Below are positions 30,229-41,770 of a DNA stretch of 64,000 nucleotides, piece by piece. Location: positions 60,001-124,000 of the forward strand of contig JAPJBO010000508.1 in the NCBI GenBank assembly GCA_030068145.1. Direction: 5' to 3'. A program made the translations under genes and the position numbers. A model generated the notes under the pieces. The model was not told where the DNA came from. It saw only the letters and a list, made by a program, of their open reading frames with translations, and did no database searches. The number at the start of each line of letters is the position of its first letter. Within the stretch, counting starts at the first letter, position 1. The stretch comes from Diplonema papillatum (Eukaryota > Euglenozoa > Diplonemea > Diplonemida > Diplonemidae).

Positions 30229-31544
30229 AGAGAAAAGAGGGGGGGGGATCTTAGTTTCGTGTTCAGGCGCTACTTGCTTCCTCTCCGGGGGGAAGGTGCC
30301 GGGAGTAAGGACGTGCTTCTCGCTTTACCCCCCGCCCGAGAAAGGGCAGCTTTGCCACCAGTATGCCGCTAAAATCGTCGATGATAGCAAAACGTTCGTC
30401 TTTCGCATGGGTGCGTGGTGGCCTGCTGCGGTGGCTGGTCTCGTGTAGCTGGTAACGCGAGCCGGCGTACTGCAGAGCAAGACTAGCTAGTGGGTGCGCG
30501 GGGGCTCAAATGGTATACACGGTGGAGTCCAGCGTCAGAAGCTGGAGGTAAAGCTGGAGATCAAAAAGCGGGTGTCACACCCGCTTTTTGTCTTACCGAT
30601 GATTCGTCTCCCCCGGAGTTATTTATTCCGGTGTTTGACAAATCGAAATGGTGGCGATAGTATTCGAACCGGTCGTTCATTCGTGCCGACGACAGGTGGG
30701 CGGGTGGCTTTCTCCCTCCCATCCCCCCTTCAGTTTCCCGCCCACAGCTGGGTGTGCTTTTCGCTTCCTTGCGTGGGCTGGCGTCGCGTGTGGTACGGCA
30801 AAAAAAAAAAAAAAAAAACGATTCGAAAAAAGGGGACCGTGTTTCTTGAAGACGAAACAATGGTCGTGAAGCTGCAGACTTTGTTTACATATGAGAATGT
30901 GCAACGATCGCTAGTCTCTTGCTTTTTTTTGCCGACGAATCTTTTACCAGGAATTGGTTAGCCCTCCAGTTAGGAGTTGCTAAATTGTGTGTGGAACTCT
31001 ATTTCCGGATTTCCCGGTTTTGGCGGCCAGGGGATCGCCAGATCTTTTTTGGTGCAGGGCTAGTGCGCGGTGGGTGCAAAAGAGCGGTGCTCTTCACAGC
31101 AGTACCACCGTACAGCACTGCATGTAGGCAACGTAGGACTTCTACTATGCATACGTACTGTGTATACCCATGTACATGCTACATGTAGTGTAAGCATACG
31201 CACACCGTTAGCAGGACTACGGTATGCAGTGCGTAGTGTAGGCGTGTACGACGATGGATACGCAGACGGGGGTGCCCTGAAGCAGTGGTGCACAGCTGGT
31301 GCAGGCAGCCGAATCTGGGCGGAGAGTCCGACTTCTGTTTTCGGGAGACCGGACCTAACCTAGCCCAATCCCCTGACCTTACGGAACGTTCGGTTTTGGT
31401 GCTTTTTGCTTCCATCAGTAGAACGGCGCAGTATGCTGAACGGAATCAGGAAACCCCCATTTGTCTGAATGAAACAGGGTGAAGTTGCAGACTAGTGGTT
31501 GATAAGATGGGTGTGGTAATAGTGGAGGGGGGTGTTAATAGTGG
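30229..31544. other. Spacer with HP3, family F and A18 run
   Basis: There is no supported gene. It holds a partial HP3 with G-run (30,239-30,295), a family F left arm with the hairpin AAAAAGCGGGTGT/ACACCCGCTTTTT (30,520-30,595), an A18 run (30,801-30,818) and ACATGTA/GTATGC-rich short palindromes at 31,140-31,260. Confidence 0.5.
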
Positions 31545-31963
31545 AGGGGGGGGGGGGGGCCAGTGCTGATACTAAGCCTGAGACCCAAAACGAAGTTGCT
31601 AACCCTGGGTGGGGGTGGGTACCCCCTCCCCCCCCCCCCCTCCTGGTGCAACCCACTGTGGACCTACTGTGGGACCCACCTTAGCTGAATTCTCGAAGGT
31701 GAAATGGTGGAAAAAGTGGGTCAAAAATCTTTTTTCGAGTACTTTTTTGGGAGGATTTGGGCCAAAAAAAATTTTTTTTTTCTTGGTCGCTGCTGAGGAA
31801 ACCACCTTAGAGCGGTCACCACCCTGCTGCACACAGGCCCTGCAGGAGGGGGGGGGAGTGTTTTAGGGGGGGGGGGGTACCCACCCACCCCTCGTTGCCG
31901 TCCGGCTGACAACGATGCCGAGTTTAGGGGCCTTAGCATCAGCACTGGGGGGGGGGGGGGGGG
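31545..31963. mobile_element. 387-bp MITE in a poly-G run
   Basis: The ends (31,561-31,947) are CAGTGCTGATACTAAG and, read from the right, CAGTGCTGATGCTAAG (15 of 16). The left flank is about 15 G then C; the right flank is 16 G (31,948-31,963), on the same strand. Inside, GGGTGGGTACCCCC with a C-run on the left pairs with the G-run and GGGGTACCCACCC on the right, making a long second inverted repeat. The right G-run is the 5-prime G-run of an HP3 module. Confidence 0.75.
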
Positions 31964-32040
31964 AATCTCAGTTTTTTAGGCAGGACACTGCCTCTCATGC
32001 ATGTTTGATGCTAGCATCGAGTCTTCCGAGGAGGGGTCGT
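31964..32040 (+). repeat. HP3 module
   Basis: AATCTCAGTTTTTTAGGCAG, CTGCCTCTCATGCATG, TTGATGCTAGCATCGAG and TCTTCCGAGGAGG follow the G-run, giving the three consecutive palindromes typical of this family. Confidence 0.7.
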
Positions 32041-33575
32041 GAAGAAGGAGGGGTATGTTGTGCCAACGATCCTACGGCCGTTCATTTTGTGCTTTTCCCG
32101 TGTGTGGCGTGGCGCGGCTATGCAGAACGAAACAGAAGGTTTCAGTGTCAGAAACTACTCATTTCTGAATGAGACAGGTCCTGAAGTCGTGGATGATACG
32201 CAGTCTCGTTTACCGAGGAGAATGAGTGTCGGTTTGCTGTCATTCGCTTAAGGTTTCACTCCATTCTCTCCATGGACCTTTTTAGCGGCAACGACAATCC
32301 CACGGAGGTTCAGTTGGGTATGCTTTTTCGCTTGTGGAACCGGTTAGGTGTGCCCAGTTTATTATGCTGCTGATTTCAGTGTTCCCCTTTCCGAGACGGG
32401 GGGCCAGGATCCTGCGTCTGAAAAAGGAACTGATGTGCGCTTTCTGCTCCCTCGAGTGCGCACCCAAGACGGGTGTGTGTGTGTCTCGCTTTTTATGCTG
32501 CTGACAGTTGAGTTTCACGGGGCCAGGACTCTATGCCCGAAAGGAGTCGATGTGCGTTGCTGCTGGACAGGTGCTCAGACAGTGCAGTCACCTTCAAATG
32601 ATACAGGGTAAAAGATTCCTTGCAAGATGGAAGTGTGAAGTACCAGGATGGGTGTGTGTGTCTCGCTTTTTATGCTGCTGACGGTTCAGTTTAACGGGGC
32701 CAGGACTCTATGTCCGAGGAGTTGATGTGCGTTGCTGCTTCCTCGAGTGGACGGTGCTCGGTGTTGCCTCTTTGGACAGTACTCAGACAGCGCAGTCTCC
32801 CTTCAATGTTACAAGGTGAAAGCTTCCTTGCGATGGAAGTGTGAAGTACCAGCATGGGTGTGTTTGCCTCGTTTCGTATGCTACTGGCAGTTCAGTGGAC
32901 CCCTTTGCGGAACGGAGCGAGAAAGAGGTGTTGCCTCTTTGCTTCCTCGAGTGGACAGTACTCAGACAGTGCGGTCTCCCTTCAATGATACAAGGTGAAA
33001 GCTTCCTTGCGATGGAAGTGTGAAGTACCAGCATGGGTGTGTTTGCCTCGTTTCGTATGCTACTGGCAGTTCAGTGGACCCCTTTGCGGAACGGAGCGAG
33101 AAAGAGGTGTTGCCTCTTTGGACAGTACTCAGACAGTGCGGTCTCCCTTCAATGATACAAGGTGAAAGCTTTCTTGCGATGGAAGTGTGAACTACCAGCA
33201 TGGGTGTGTTTGCCTCGTTTCGTATGCTATTGGCAGTTCAGTGGACCCCTTTGCGGAACGGAGCGAGAAAGAGGTGTTGCCTCTTTGGACAGTACTCAGA
33301 CAGTGCGGTCTCCCTTCAATGATACAAGGTGAAAGCTTTCTTGCGATGGAAGTGTGAAGTACGAGGATGTCGTTTCGTATGCTGCTGGCGGTTCACTGTA
33401 ACGTTTCTTTCGAGTGGACAGGCGCTTAGACAGTCACCTTGATGACGCAGGGTTGAAACCTGCCTCGCAAGGCGAGGGTGAAAGCCCAGGATTTGCCTCG
33501 CTTTTTATGCTTGAGCCACAAGTCACCCCCTGCCTGATCGAGCGTTGTCGAGCCTGAGTAGAATAGAGTATAGTA

Positions 33576-33728
33576 GTTTGGGTCAAAATGCAAAAGAATC
33601 TGTGACGATAATCTGCACCATTCGTGGCAACCTCTTGGTGCCAAGGAGTACCGCCGCGAATTTGAGTCTAGTCGCCGCGGAATCGTTTGGGTTAGAAAGG
33701 AAAGAATCTGTGGCGATAATCTGCATCA
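33576..33728 (+). repeat. Two family K motifs
   Basis: GTTTGGGTCAAAATGCAAAA with CTGTGACGATAATCTGCACC, and TTTGGGTTAGAAAGGAAAG with CTGTGGCGATAATCTGCATC, are two copies about 110 bp apart. More are at 28,115, 46,017, 46,711 and 47,927, all in one orientation. Confidence 0.65.
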
Positions 33729-34023
33729 TGCCGCGTAATCGAGCTCAGGTCGCTGTTCAGGAGGGGGGATCGGTGAATTGGCTCAATGCTGCTACGGTTC
33801 AGTGTTAACCCTTTTCGAAAACGGGAGCGAGAACCCTACGTCTTGAAGGAGTTGAAGTGCGTTTGTGGTTCCTCGAGTGGACAGGTGCTCAGACAGTGCA
33901 GCCAATGCTACAGAGTCGAAACCTGCCTCCGCCAGTGTGGGGTGGGTGTGCCTCGTTTGAACATTCGCTTGAAACTCCGGGGTTTTAAAGTCTCCTGGTT
34001 ACCTTCGGCGTTATGGGAAGATA

Positions 34024-34218
34024 TCCTTTGTGCTCTGAGTGTCGTAAGAGTGGTGGTTACACGAGGTAAGAGGATCGGTGGGTACCTTGGTTGTTGGTCA
34101 TTGATGGTTTCGGCCATTGTCCACATACCTTACTTACGGTAGGCCCTCCTCAGTATGGTGCCGCAGTAGGTGACTGTCTGTCTTCTTGGTACCGTATGGC
34201 CGTCTCTTTTCGTGAATT
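34024..34218 (+). repeat. Family U, copy 2
   Basis: Near-identical partner of 25,136-25,335, here set inside the satellite-like field. Confidence 0.8.
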
Positions 34219-34720
34219 TGTGGTGGGTGCTTCTGGTTTGCGCAGGTTGAATGTCCGTAACTATGTCGTATTGCAATACGGTGGGGGGTGCTACAATTAA
34301 CGTGCAGCAAGGTTTTTTATGCTGCTGACGGTTCAGTTTAACCCTTTTCGAAACGGGGGAACCCCTACGGCCGAAAGGAGTTGGCGTGCGTTTCTGCTTC
34401 CTCGAGTGGACAGGTGCTCAGACAGTGGAGTCACCTTTCAATGATACAGGGTTGAAAGCTTGGAGAAGTGAAGCTCGAGGAGATGCGTGGGTGTGCCTTT
34501 GCTTGCTATGCGGGAATGGTTTCTTAACGGAGACAGGACGGGGCCAGAACCTCGCAAGGAGTTAATGTGCGTTTTTGCTTCCGCTGGTGGAGAGGTACGC
34601 AGATAGTGCAGTCACCTTTCAATGGTGGAAAAAAAGGATGAAAGCTAGGAGGTGGAAAGCCAGGCTGGGAAGTGCTAGAACCGACGGCCTGTCTTTGAAT
34701 GAAACAGGTAAAGGGCGGCA

Positions 34721-35375
34721 TGGTTGCTTTTTTCCAGAGTGAAACTTCGTTTGAGTTTCAAGGTCTTCGGGTGACCATCGTCGAAGGGTGCTCTTTGCGA
34801 AGGGGGAGCGGTGGGGAATATAGGTACGCACTATGCGTGATTCTTTGAAAAAATTCCTTCTTTGTGACCTTCCTCGCCGCCTTCTGTCTTCCCCCCCCCC
34901 CCCTACGACTACCTTCTTCTCGCCTCCCAACGACAGCAACAGCGTCAACCTAGCCACCTGAAGGTGGTCGATATCTTTCGGCAAGTTCCTCTACTGGCGG
35001 AAGTTGTTTGGGTCAGAGTATTTTGTAGTTTTATTTTGCTCACGTAGGGGGGGGGAAGGGCGGGTCACATGCCTTTCAGACAGGCGGTATCTATGGTTAG
35101 ACTGGTAGGCGTGTAATGCGCACAGGATTTGAGACTGTTTCGCTGTCGTAAACAGGCAGTGGGCTCAAGAATCTGGTCGACAGCTGGGAGCAAAGGTGGG
35201 GAAAGCCCTAGTTTAACGTTTAGGCAGGACGTTACCTCGCAACATGTTGATGATGCTAGCAACAGTCTTCTTCGAAAGAAAAACGAGAGAGAGAAACAGG
35301 GAGGAACATGCGCTTTCGAATCCGGTATGCTAAGTCTTCGGGCGACTATTCAGCAGAAGGAGGTTCTATGAGAAG
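34721..35375. other. Spacer with family 3, family 2 and HP3 copies
   Basis: There is no gene. A family 3 copy (34,735-34,785), a family 2 retroposon tail (about 34,925-35,015, CCTGAAGGTGGTCGATATC then GCGGAAGTTGTTTGGGT) and an HP3 copy (35,203-35,280) are visible. Confidence 0.55.
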
Positions 35376-35566
35376 AACATTTCCGGTGATACGGTCGTGC
35401 AAAGGATAAACGAAGTAATGGACGATCAGCATCAACTTACCAATGACGGCGGCGAAATTGATGATGGCAAGGTATTCTTGTTCTTCGCGTATTCTGTGAT
35501 TTAACCGCATAAGGTATTCATGTACTAGCACGTTTTGGTCCAGCCGTTGTTCCGGAAATGTTCCCT
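35376..35566. mobile_element. Family N MITE, copy 1
   Basis: The left end GAACATTTCCGG and right end CCGGAAATGTTC are inverted. The interior shares AAACGAAGTAATGGACG and ATCAGCATCAACTTACC with 42,328-42,528 and 55,287-55,424. I see no clear target duplication. Confidence 0.65.
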
Positions 35567-36199
35567 TCAGAACAACAGTACTGCTTCCAAAGAAAGAAAG
35601 AAGCAACGAGAAAGAAACCAACGGGGAGAAGCTGCTGGGTGCGGGTCTTGAAAGTCGGTTTGCTGCCATCTTAGAGTGAAAGTTCGCTAGGATCCGGGGG
35701 TTTTGAGTCTCCGAGTGACCTTCGTTTTTTCCTCCCCCCCGGGGTTTTGCAAGAACGTGCTTGGAATGGGTATGTGCTCAACACCGCACTGGTCCCGTCT
35801 GCGCCGTGGTTCGGTCCTTTAAGCCACGGACACATAAGGCGGACCATCATCAGCGCGGAACCTCCCCAGGGGGGGGTTTTATTTCGCCAAATGTAATCTG
35901 CACACTGTTGGTCGTTTGTTTGTAGTTTTAGACCATAATCCGTGTACCTTTCATACCCGGTACACTGAGATTGAATAGCCCTCTTCAGCCTTATGCCGTT
36001 GTTCTTCGTATTGTGCGGCCGACACTACTCTATTGTTTTTGAAGGTTCGTGAGTTTAGGAGCTGGGGGGTTCTCTCTTTTCAAGGTAGAAGGACTCGGGT
36101 TAGGAAATACTCGACGTAGCTGCTTTGACTCCGATTGGAAGGGAGGAATATAAAAGCTAATCCCCTGCTTTACAATTTGTTTGTTTGTACTGTGTATAT
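35567..36199. other. Spacer with families 3, Q, W fragments
   Basis: A family 3 copy (35,670-35,725), family Q (35,755-35,860, GCCACGGACACATAAGG) and a family W start (36,106-36,150) lie here. No gene is visible. Confidence 0.5.
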
Positions 36200-36359
36200 C
36201 AGGGTACTAGCTCTGGGCTGCCAGGGTGGGTGCATTCCCACCGCACAATACTACCTTGCAGGATTTTGCTGGACCGGTCAAATACTAAGTGTTCCTTTCG
36301 TCAACCCCGGACAAAACTACCACAGGGCAACCCCCTCAAGCTAGTACCCTGGTGTAATT
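36192..36359. mobile_element. Family M hAT-type MITE
   Basis: A 152-bp element (36,200-36,351) begins CAGGGTACTAGCTCTGG and, from the other strand, CAGGGTACTAGCTTGAG. The 8-bp flanks GTGTATAT and GTGTAATT match at six positions, consistent with a decayed hAT-size duplication. There is no coding frame. Confidence 0.7.
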
Positions 36360-36456
36360 GAATGAATGCGGTTTAGGTGCCGAAGGCACGGTACCGTTGC
36401 AGAGAGAGTCGTATCGTAAGAACAGGAAAGCGGGGCTTTGTTTGGTTCCCCCCCTC

Positions 36457-36720
36457 CCCGAACGACAGCAAGTGTCAGAACAGTGTCAGAATAGCCCACC
36501 CGAAGGCGGTTGATTCCTGGCGAGGTTTTTGGTAGTTTCTTTGTGTGTTTCCGAGGATCTCGTGGGACGTACAATTGGCGTCGTTTGACATTTTGTTTGT
36601 TTAGTGAGGATCAGCTTGGTGCATGTGGTCGGTGGGATAGGAAGCTTTACTGTATCGCTTGAGCCAGGATGCCTACTCCGCTGCAATTCCGCTGGGCTCT
36701 TGGTAGCTGATCCGCCTTGT
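36457..36720 (-). mobile_element. Family 2 tail followed by a diverged LINE 3-prime end
   Basis: CGAACGACAGCAAGTGTCAG..CCCACCCGAAGGCGGTTGATT (36,457-36,510) is family 2. It is followed by GTGTTTCCGAGGATCTCGTG and then by GCTGGGCTCTTGGTAGCTGA, which corresponds to the last coding part of the LINE at 20,749-20,830. Both are on the minus strand. Confidence 0.55.
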
Positions 36721-36929
36721 TTGTCTTCCCAACGACAGCAAGTGTCACACGGAAGACTTACTGGGACTCTGCTTCAGGCCTTGATTCACGTTGTAAGAAG
36801 GCCGGTGGTTCGAGTGACCGGTTGACAGGAAGGTGGCAAGGATTCCTAGAAACCTTTTTTTGACGCGTAACCCCCCGCGGTTTAGAGGGGTCCCGTATGC
36901 GTATATCCCACCAAAAACGGATCTGTGTT

Positions 36930-37115
36930 TGTGCGCACATACCGAAAACCGTACCGCGAGAGTAGGAGAAGTAGAAAAGGGAAACTAGTTTTCGTTGACC
37001 GCACTACCCTGAGCCCAAATCCTGGACGTGGTTTCAGGTGGAAGACTTGGCAAATGATCATGATCAGAAGGTCCTACTTGGGCGGTTCAGTTTCCTCACA
37101 CATTGCATGTGGCTA
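36930..37115 (+). repeat. Family P, copy 1
   Basis: AAACCGTACCGCGAGAGTAG ... AAATGATCATGATCAGAAGG ... CACACATTGCATG is matched by 55,440-55,622, and partly by 49,040-49,105. No coding role is recognised. Confidence 0.7.
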
Positions 37116-37136
37116 AAAAAACAGATTCGCGGGCAA

Positions 37137-38300
37137 ACGTGTTTGGAGTGGATATGAGCTCGACACCGGTCCTATCGGCACCGTGTCTCGGTCCTTCGAG
37201 CCACGGACACATACGGCACATTTGCCAGCGCGGAACCTGAGTGTCTGCAGACAGGACAGCGGCGCGAGTTTGGTTTTCCACACAGGCGGCTGTCACCGTC
37301 ACGACCCACCGATGCTACGAGAGCACAGGACAATCCGTCTCGGAGAAGGCCCCTACAACCGTGTCTGAGCAGGAAAGGGGGGCTGTTTCCCGCCCGTTGA
37401 CATGGTCAACAGGCACACACGCTACTGCCGTGTCTCTTTTTGGAGCCTACGGCGATGAAGCAACAAATCTCGCCTCGCTTGGGTGACCGGTGGATGCGGC
37501 CCCTCGTCAACACCACTCCGCAGCTGCGACATGCGTTGCACACTGCCGGGGGCCGGCAATGCGTATCATCATAGCCGTCGGGTGGGCGCAAGCAAGCCTC
37601 AAAAGCGAGACGAAAAAGCCCTTTATAAGAGTGACAGCAAACCCTCCCCGCAAACCAGCTTTTTTTGGCAGCATCCCATTCCAACAGGTCAGGTTACTAT
37701 AAAATTATGTGGGCTGTCCGTCTGTCTATCTGTCATGAAAAATCCCTCCCTGGGATTTCAACTTGTCTCAAAAGATTTTCTGAAAAACTCAAAAAACCAG
37801 AAACCAGTTTCTATTAGGGCCTCCCTGCCAACCAAAAAACACGGCGCCACGACGGCCACTCGTGGCACACTGTAAACTACTCGTTGAACAAAAACTACCT
37901 TTCTCTCGGGTCTGCTGAGTCGGTAACATACTTGCACACCTTTATATGGCTAGCCAAGTATGTCACGAATGAGTTCGAGCATCAAGAACAGATTCGCTAT
38001 GGAAGTAGTAGTATTGGATCCTCCCTCCCCACGCGCATCTTCTTTATTTGGGAAGCTTTGTGAACTTTCCGTTTGCAACTCTTTTTGTGCTTCCACCGAA
38101 ATTCTGTCTTGGCGTACAGATTGGTGTATTTGGGCCTGCGGGTTTGGTTGTTCGTGAGGTTCAGTTTCGTGCATGCTATGTGGTCGGACGATATGGGGGG
38201 AAAACTGGAGGGCTGGGTTGGATTTACGGCATTTGGGCTAGCTTTTTAACTCGCGCTTGAGCCAGGAATCCCGCCACTCTGCTTCTTCTCTTTTCTTTGT
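37137..38300. other. Spacer with family Q copy
   Basis: Family Q (37,137-37,240) partners 35,755-35,860. A diverged LINE 3-prime segment (38,150-38,290) includes CATGCTATGTGGTCGG and GAGCCAGGAATCCCGCC. No gene is supported. Confidence 0.4.
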
Positions 38301-38394
38301 TCTGTTGTTCTGTTGTTGTTGTTTTGCAGCGATGAAAGATCGCTTGGGACTTCGGTTTAGTTGAAGTCTCCAACGACCCTCAGCCTTCGGACTA

Positions 38395-38862
38395 TTTTCT
38401 TTTTTGAGCGGCCGACTTTTTTTTTTGTGTTTCCGACGATGTGCGTCGGTCGGTTGCCGCTGGCGCCTTTCCATTTGGTTGTCTTTGTTGTGTGCGCCGA
38501 TCGCCCTGGCGTGTTTCCTCTGTCTGACCTTTTTTTTTTTCTTTTTGGAGTTAGAGTTGTTGCTCGGAGAATACGTTGTTGAAAGTGGTGGTTTCGCGGA
38601 GAGAGTCAGTGAGCATCTTTGCTGCTGTTTCGAGTTTTGAGGTCCCGGTTGATCTGCCTGTGACAACGGGTTTCTTTCGTTGGGTGGCTGGGCACCAGTG
38701 TGGTTCGAAGGTACGGTCTTTGCTGTGTTTTTCTACGGTTTAACTCACACTTTTGAACGTGCATCTTTCTGAGTGTAAGTTTCGTTTTTTTTTTTGTGTT
38801 TCCGACGACAACTAGTGTCAGACTAGCCTACCCGAAGGCAGTTGATTTCTTTAGAGATTTCG

Positions 38863-38896
<34 letters not shown>

Positions 38897-39010
38897 GTTT
38901 CCGAAGATCCCCCGCACAGGGCCTACAGATTGGTGTCTCGCTTGACCGGCTGCTTGTTTGTGATGTTCGGATTTGGGCGTGCTTGTTTCAGTCGGTTTCG
39001 AGTTTTGGCC
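38395..39010 (-). mobile_element. Chain of retroposon tails joined by T-runs
   Basis: TTTTTTTTTGTGTTTCCGACG occurs at about 38,420 and 38,793. Family 2 (GACAACTAGTGTCAGACTAG) follows at 38,807, then a T26 run (38,869-38,894) and a further LINE tail (GCGTTTCCGAAGATCC ... CAGATTGGTGTCTCGCTTG, 38,895-39,000). On the minus strand these are successive 5-prime-truncated copies, each ending in poly(A), all in the same orientation. Confidence 0.6.
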
Positions 39011-39993
39011 GGTATTTAGGAGTCTAAGGTTGCGTTGAGGCAGGGTGTAGAAGGGTGTGTAAACGCGGTCGCAATGATCACTGACAGTTCGGTGGGCTTT
39101 TCTGTCACACATTTCTAGCGTTATTTCTGTACGTACTATGGTTTACTGTGGGAATTGGAGCAAGGTGCGCGGCAGGATGAGCTGAGCACCTTCCCGAACC
39201 AGCACCAGAAGATACTTGGGATGAGGCGGGGTTGCAAGGAGACAGTCGCTCCTCCCCACCCGGGAGAAGAATATTCCTTCTGGCAGCTTTTTCCCTGCCA
39301 GCAGGAATTGGCAGCTAGCTTCTAGGGACAGAGCGTGCCTGCTGACCATGTCAACGGGCCAACTAGCCGAGATCACACGGGGGCAAGGAAGGGTGGGAAG
39401 AAGAATTCAGTCTTGGAAGACCCGCATCAACCCAGCCGAATTCTCCTGTTGTAGGCTCGGTGGTGTGCTCATCTCGTACACTTTGCTCAAGTTCCCACCA
39501 CTACTCGTGTGCGTATCGTATCTGCGGGAGTGGCAGTACGTGTGCTTGTGCGAGTGTCTTTGTTTGTTGCCGACTATTCGACTTGTTTTGAAGCGCACCC
39601 TCATTTCCTATGTGTCTTGTCATTTCCGGGGTTCTTGCAACGTTTTTGGAGTGAGTGCTCGTGTGAGACACCGGGGTACTGACGACCAATGGAGGTCCGT
39701 CCAAAAGGAAGAAGTCTCCGGGTACGCGAGATGATGGACGATCAGCATCAACTGACCAATGGCAGAAAAGGAAAATGGCGAAGGCAAATGATTCTCAGAC
39801 CTATTTGTATCAGCACTTTTTTTTTTTTCAGATTGACAGCTCGCTTTTTCGTCGACTACAATTAACGTTCCGCCTCGGCTTGACCGAAGCGTGCCCGTCT
39901 GTACGAATAGGCTACTTAGAGACACAGAGAGAACACCTTGGGGGGTGGGTCTCGCAATGAGTAACGAGCAGACCAACTGAGCCATGATCTCTG
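39011..39993. other. Spacer
   Basis: There is no supported gene. GACGATCAGCATCAACTGACC at 39,735 is a family N interior block without ends. Confidence 0.45.
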
Positions 39994-40140
39994 CCTCAGA
40001 AGCTGGAGTTACAGCTGGGAGGTAAAAAGGGGGTGTCACACCCGCTTTTCGGGTGTGGATTTTACACGCGTTTTTGATCGTGGCACACCCGCTTTTCGGG
40101 TGTGGACTCGGGCACCCTCTTTTAACTCCAGCTTCTGAGG
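39994..40140. mobile_element. Family F foldback element, best copy
   Basis: Perfect 18-bp inverted ends (CCTCAGAAGCTGGAGTTA at 39,994-40,011 and its complement at 40,123-40,140) enclose two hairpins ACACCCGCTTTTCGGGTGT about 50 bp apart, with TTACACGCGTTTTTGATCG between them. It defines the family also seen at 11,641, 24,208, 30,520 and 45,679. Confidence 0.85.
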
Positions 40141-40636
40141 CTGGACCTCACCGTGTAAAAGGGTATTTTTTCCCCCTGGTAGCACCAGCTCGTTTGTGTT
40201 TCGTTCACAGTTTACTCGTGTGCGCAGACAGTCCCGGAAGTGTTCCCTTTGGTACAACAGTACTACTAGCGTAGCTTGTGAATTTTTTTGGGTACTCTGT
40301 CGGTTTCTCTTCTGTTGCCAGACTAACCCACCCGAAAGCGGTTAATTTATTTTTCGGCAGGTTCTCTACCCGGCGGAAGTTGTTTAGCGCTATTTGTGGA
40401 TTAGAAGGTCGGTATTTTAAAGTCTCCGGTTGACTGTAGGGGCTTGGGTATGGAGGGGGGTTGAGAAAAGTGAGAGGGTGCCTTGTTTAGGTTCGCGTTT
40501 CTGTTTGGCGGTGTGTCGAGCTCCAAGGATCCGCGTTTCGGGTCTACTTTTTCAGAGTGTAAGTTCGCTTTGTGTTGCCGACAATCAACCGGGGTTGACG
40601 TACAGTCTGGTGTCTTTCGACGTTTCTTGTTAGGTA

Positions 40637-40764
40637 CAATTCCCATATATCCCAACACTTGAAATTTTGTTCCCTCATATCCCCTTGGGATATAAGCGAA
40701 CAAAATTTGTTGTCTCATTGGGATATAGGAGAACAAAATTTGAAGTGGTGGGATAAGGGAAATT
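40637..40764. mobile_element. Family S foldback MITE
   Basis: CAATTCCCATATATCCCA and CACTTGAAATTTTGTTC are mirrored by GAACAAAATTTGAAGTG and TGGGATAAGGGAAATT, arms of about 36 bp. A left-half relative (GTGTAATTCCCCTATATCCC) is at 44,360-44,410. Confidence 0.75.
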
Positions 40765-40838
40765 CACCTTTTTGCTATCCTTCCTTTGGGTGGTGGTTCT
40801 GCTATCAATCCGTTCTTGCTTTTCTTTTTAGCGTTTTT

Positions 40839-40870
<32 letters not shown>

Positions 40871-41369
40871 TCACGGCAGTTTTTTGCCAATCGGTCGCCT
40901 CGTGGCTATGACTTTGTGGGGTTTTTTTTTTTTTTTGGAGCTCTAAAGGACCGGAAGTCTCCCAGGTATTGGTTAAAGCTCCTTCTTCACAGATTCTTCT
41001 CAAACTTGGCCATGCGAAAGCCGTTTTCTGAGAGCGCGCGAGAGAGATAACTAGAGAGACAGAGAGAGAAAAGAGAGAGATGCCCAGGCTCGTGCCTGTC
41101 TGCTGCCCATTGCTGCTGTTCGAGACCGCTAATTGTTCAATTCTTTTGTGTTTTCCGACGATTTTTTCTTCTTTTTCGGTGTGTTTGGTCGGGTCGGATC
41201 CGCAGCCGATATCTGCTTTATACCCCTCGGAGCTTGCGTTTCCTTTTGTTTCTAGACTGGTTTGTGCTTCTCTTCATTTCGTTTTTCTTTTTTCCGACTT
41301 GGCTGTTTTTTTTTTTTTTTGGTTTTCTTTCCCCCCGAACGACAGCGACTGTCAGACTAGCCCTCCCCA
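40765..41369. other. T-run-rich spacer with retroposon tails
   Basis: T-runs at 40,841-40,868, 40,921-40,936 and 41,308-41,321 separate short segments, among them a minimal LINE tail (GTGTTTTCCGACGATT, 41,148) and family 2 pieces (41,337-41,369). No gene is visible. Confidence 0.5.
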
Positions 41370-41710
41370 GGTACCAGGGAAAGCCTGCTACACAGAAGCC
41401 AAGCTTCACGTGTTCGGCGGTACTGCAGAGCCACGGGCCCACGGGTCAAGTGGCTACCGATTTCCCAAACTAAACCATCAAGGCGTGGCGCACCTTGGGG
41501 CTTGGCGCTTGCGCTGAACACAAGCTCGTCGAGACGGTCAGCCACAGGGCAGAGCGGACGGGGTTGTGGCACTGTGCTGCCTCCGACTCAAGCCTTGCAA
41601 AATGTGGTTGACCGTAACGTTCCTGGACCCGGAGCGGCCTTTTTCTTCTTCGTTTTTCTTTCTTCTTCCCCCCCCAACGACAGCGAGTGTCAGACTAGCC
41701 CTCCCTAAAG
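41370..41710 (-). repeat. SINE-like family D, copy 4, then family 2 fragment
   Basis: Family D (41,370-41,641) is almost identical to the 19,421 copy. It is preceded and followed by family 2 pieces (GACAGCGACTGTCAGACTAG, 41,340; GACAGCGAGTGTCAGACTAG, 41,680), as if family D had inserted into a family 2 copy. Confidence 0.7.
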
Positions 41711-41770
41711 CTAGTTTGTGGTTGGGCAGAGTCCCGCCTCTCATGCATGTTTGATCCGAGGAAGAAAAAA
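41703..41770 (+). repeat. Partial HP3 module
   Basis: TAAAGCTAGTTTGTGGTTGG, GCCTCTCATGCATGTTTGAT and GAGGAAG survive; the middle palindrome is lost. Confidence 0.45.

Larger units (their letters stand above)
32330..34720 (+). repeat. Satellite-like field of about 167-180-bp units
   Basis: Units contain TATGCTGCTGRCGGTTCAGT, ACGGGGCCAGGA or ACGGAGCGAGAAAGAGG, TTCCTCGAGTGGACAG, TGCTCAGACAGTGCAGTC and TTCAATGATACARGGTGAAA. The 32,842-33,363 core is nearly identical from unit to unit (starts 32,851, 33,030, 33,197, 33,364; periods 179, 167, 167, the first longer by TTCCTCGAGTGG). Outer units at 32,340-32,840, 33,365-33,490, 33,790-33,960 and 34,300-34,720 are diverged. Family K (33,576-33,728) and family U (34,024-34,218) interrupt the field. 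Confidence 0.85.

Noticed and set aside
30562-30590. Rho-independent terminator-like hairpin with T-run
   Set aside because: It is part of the family F hairpin array; the genome is eukaryotic and no gene ends here.
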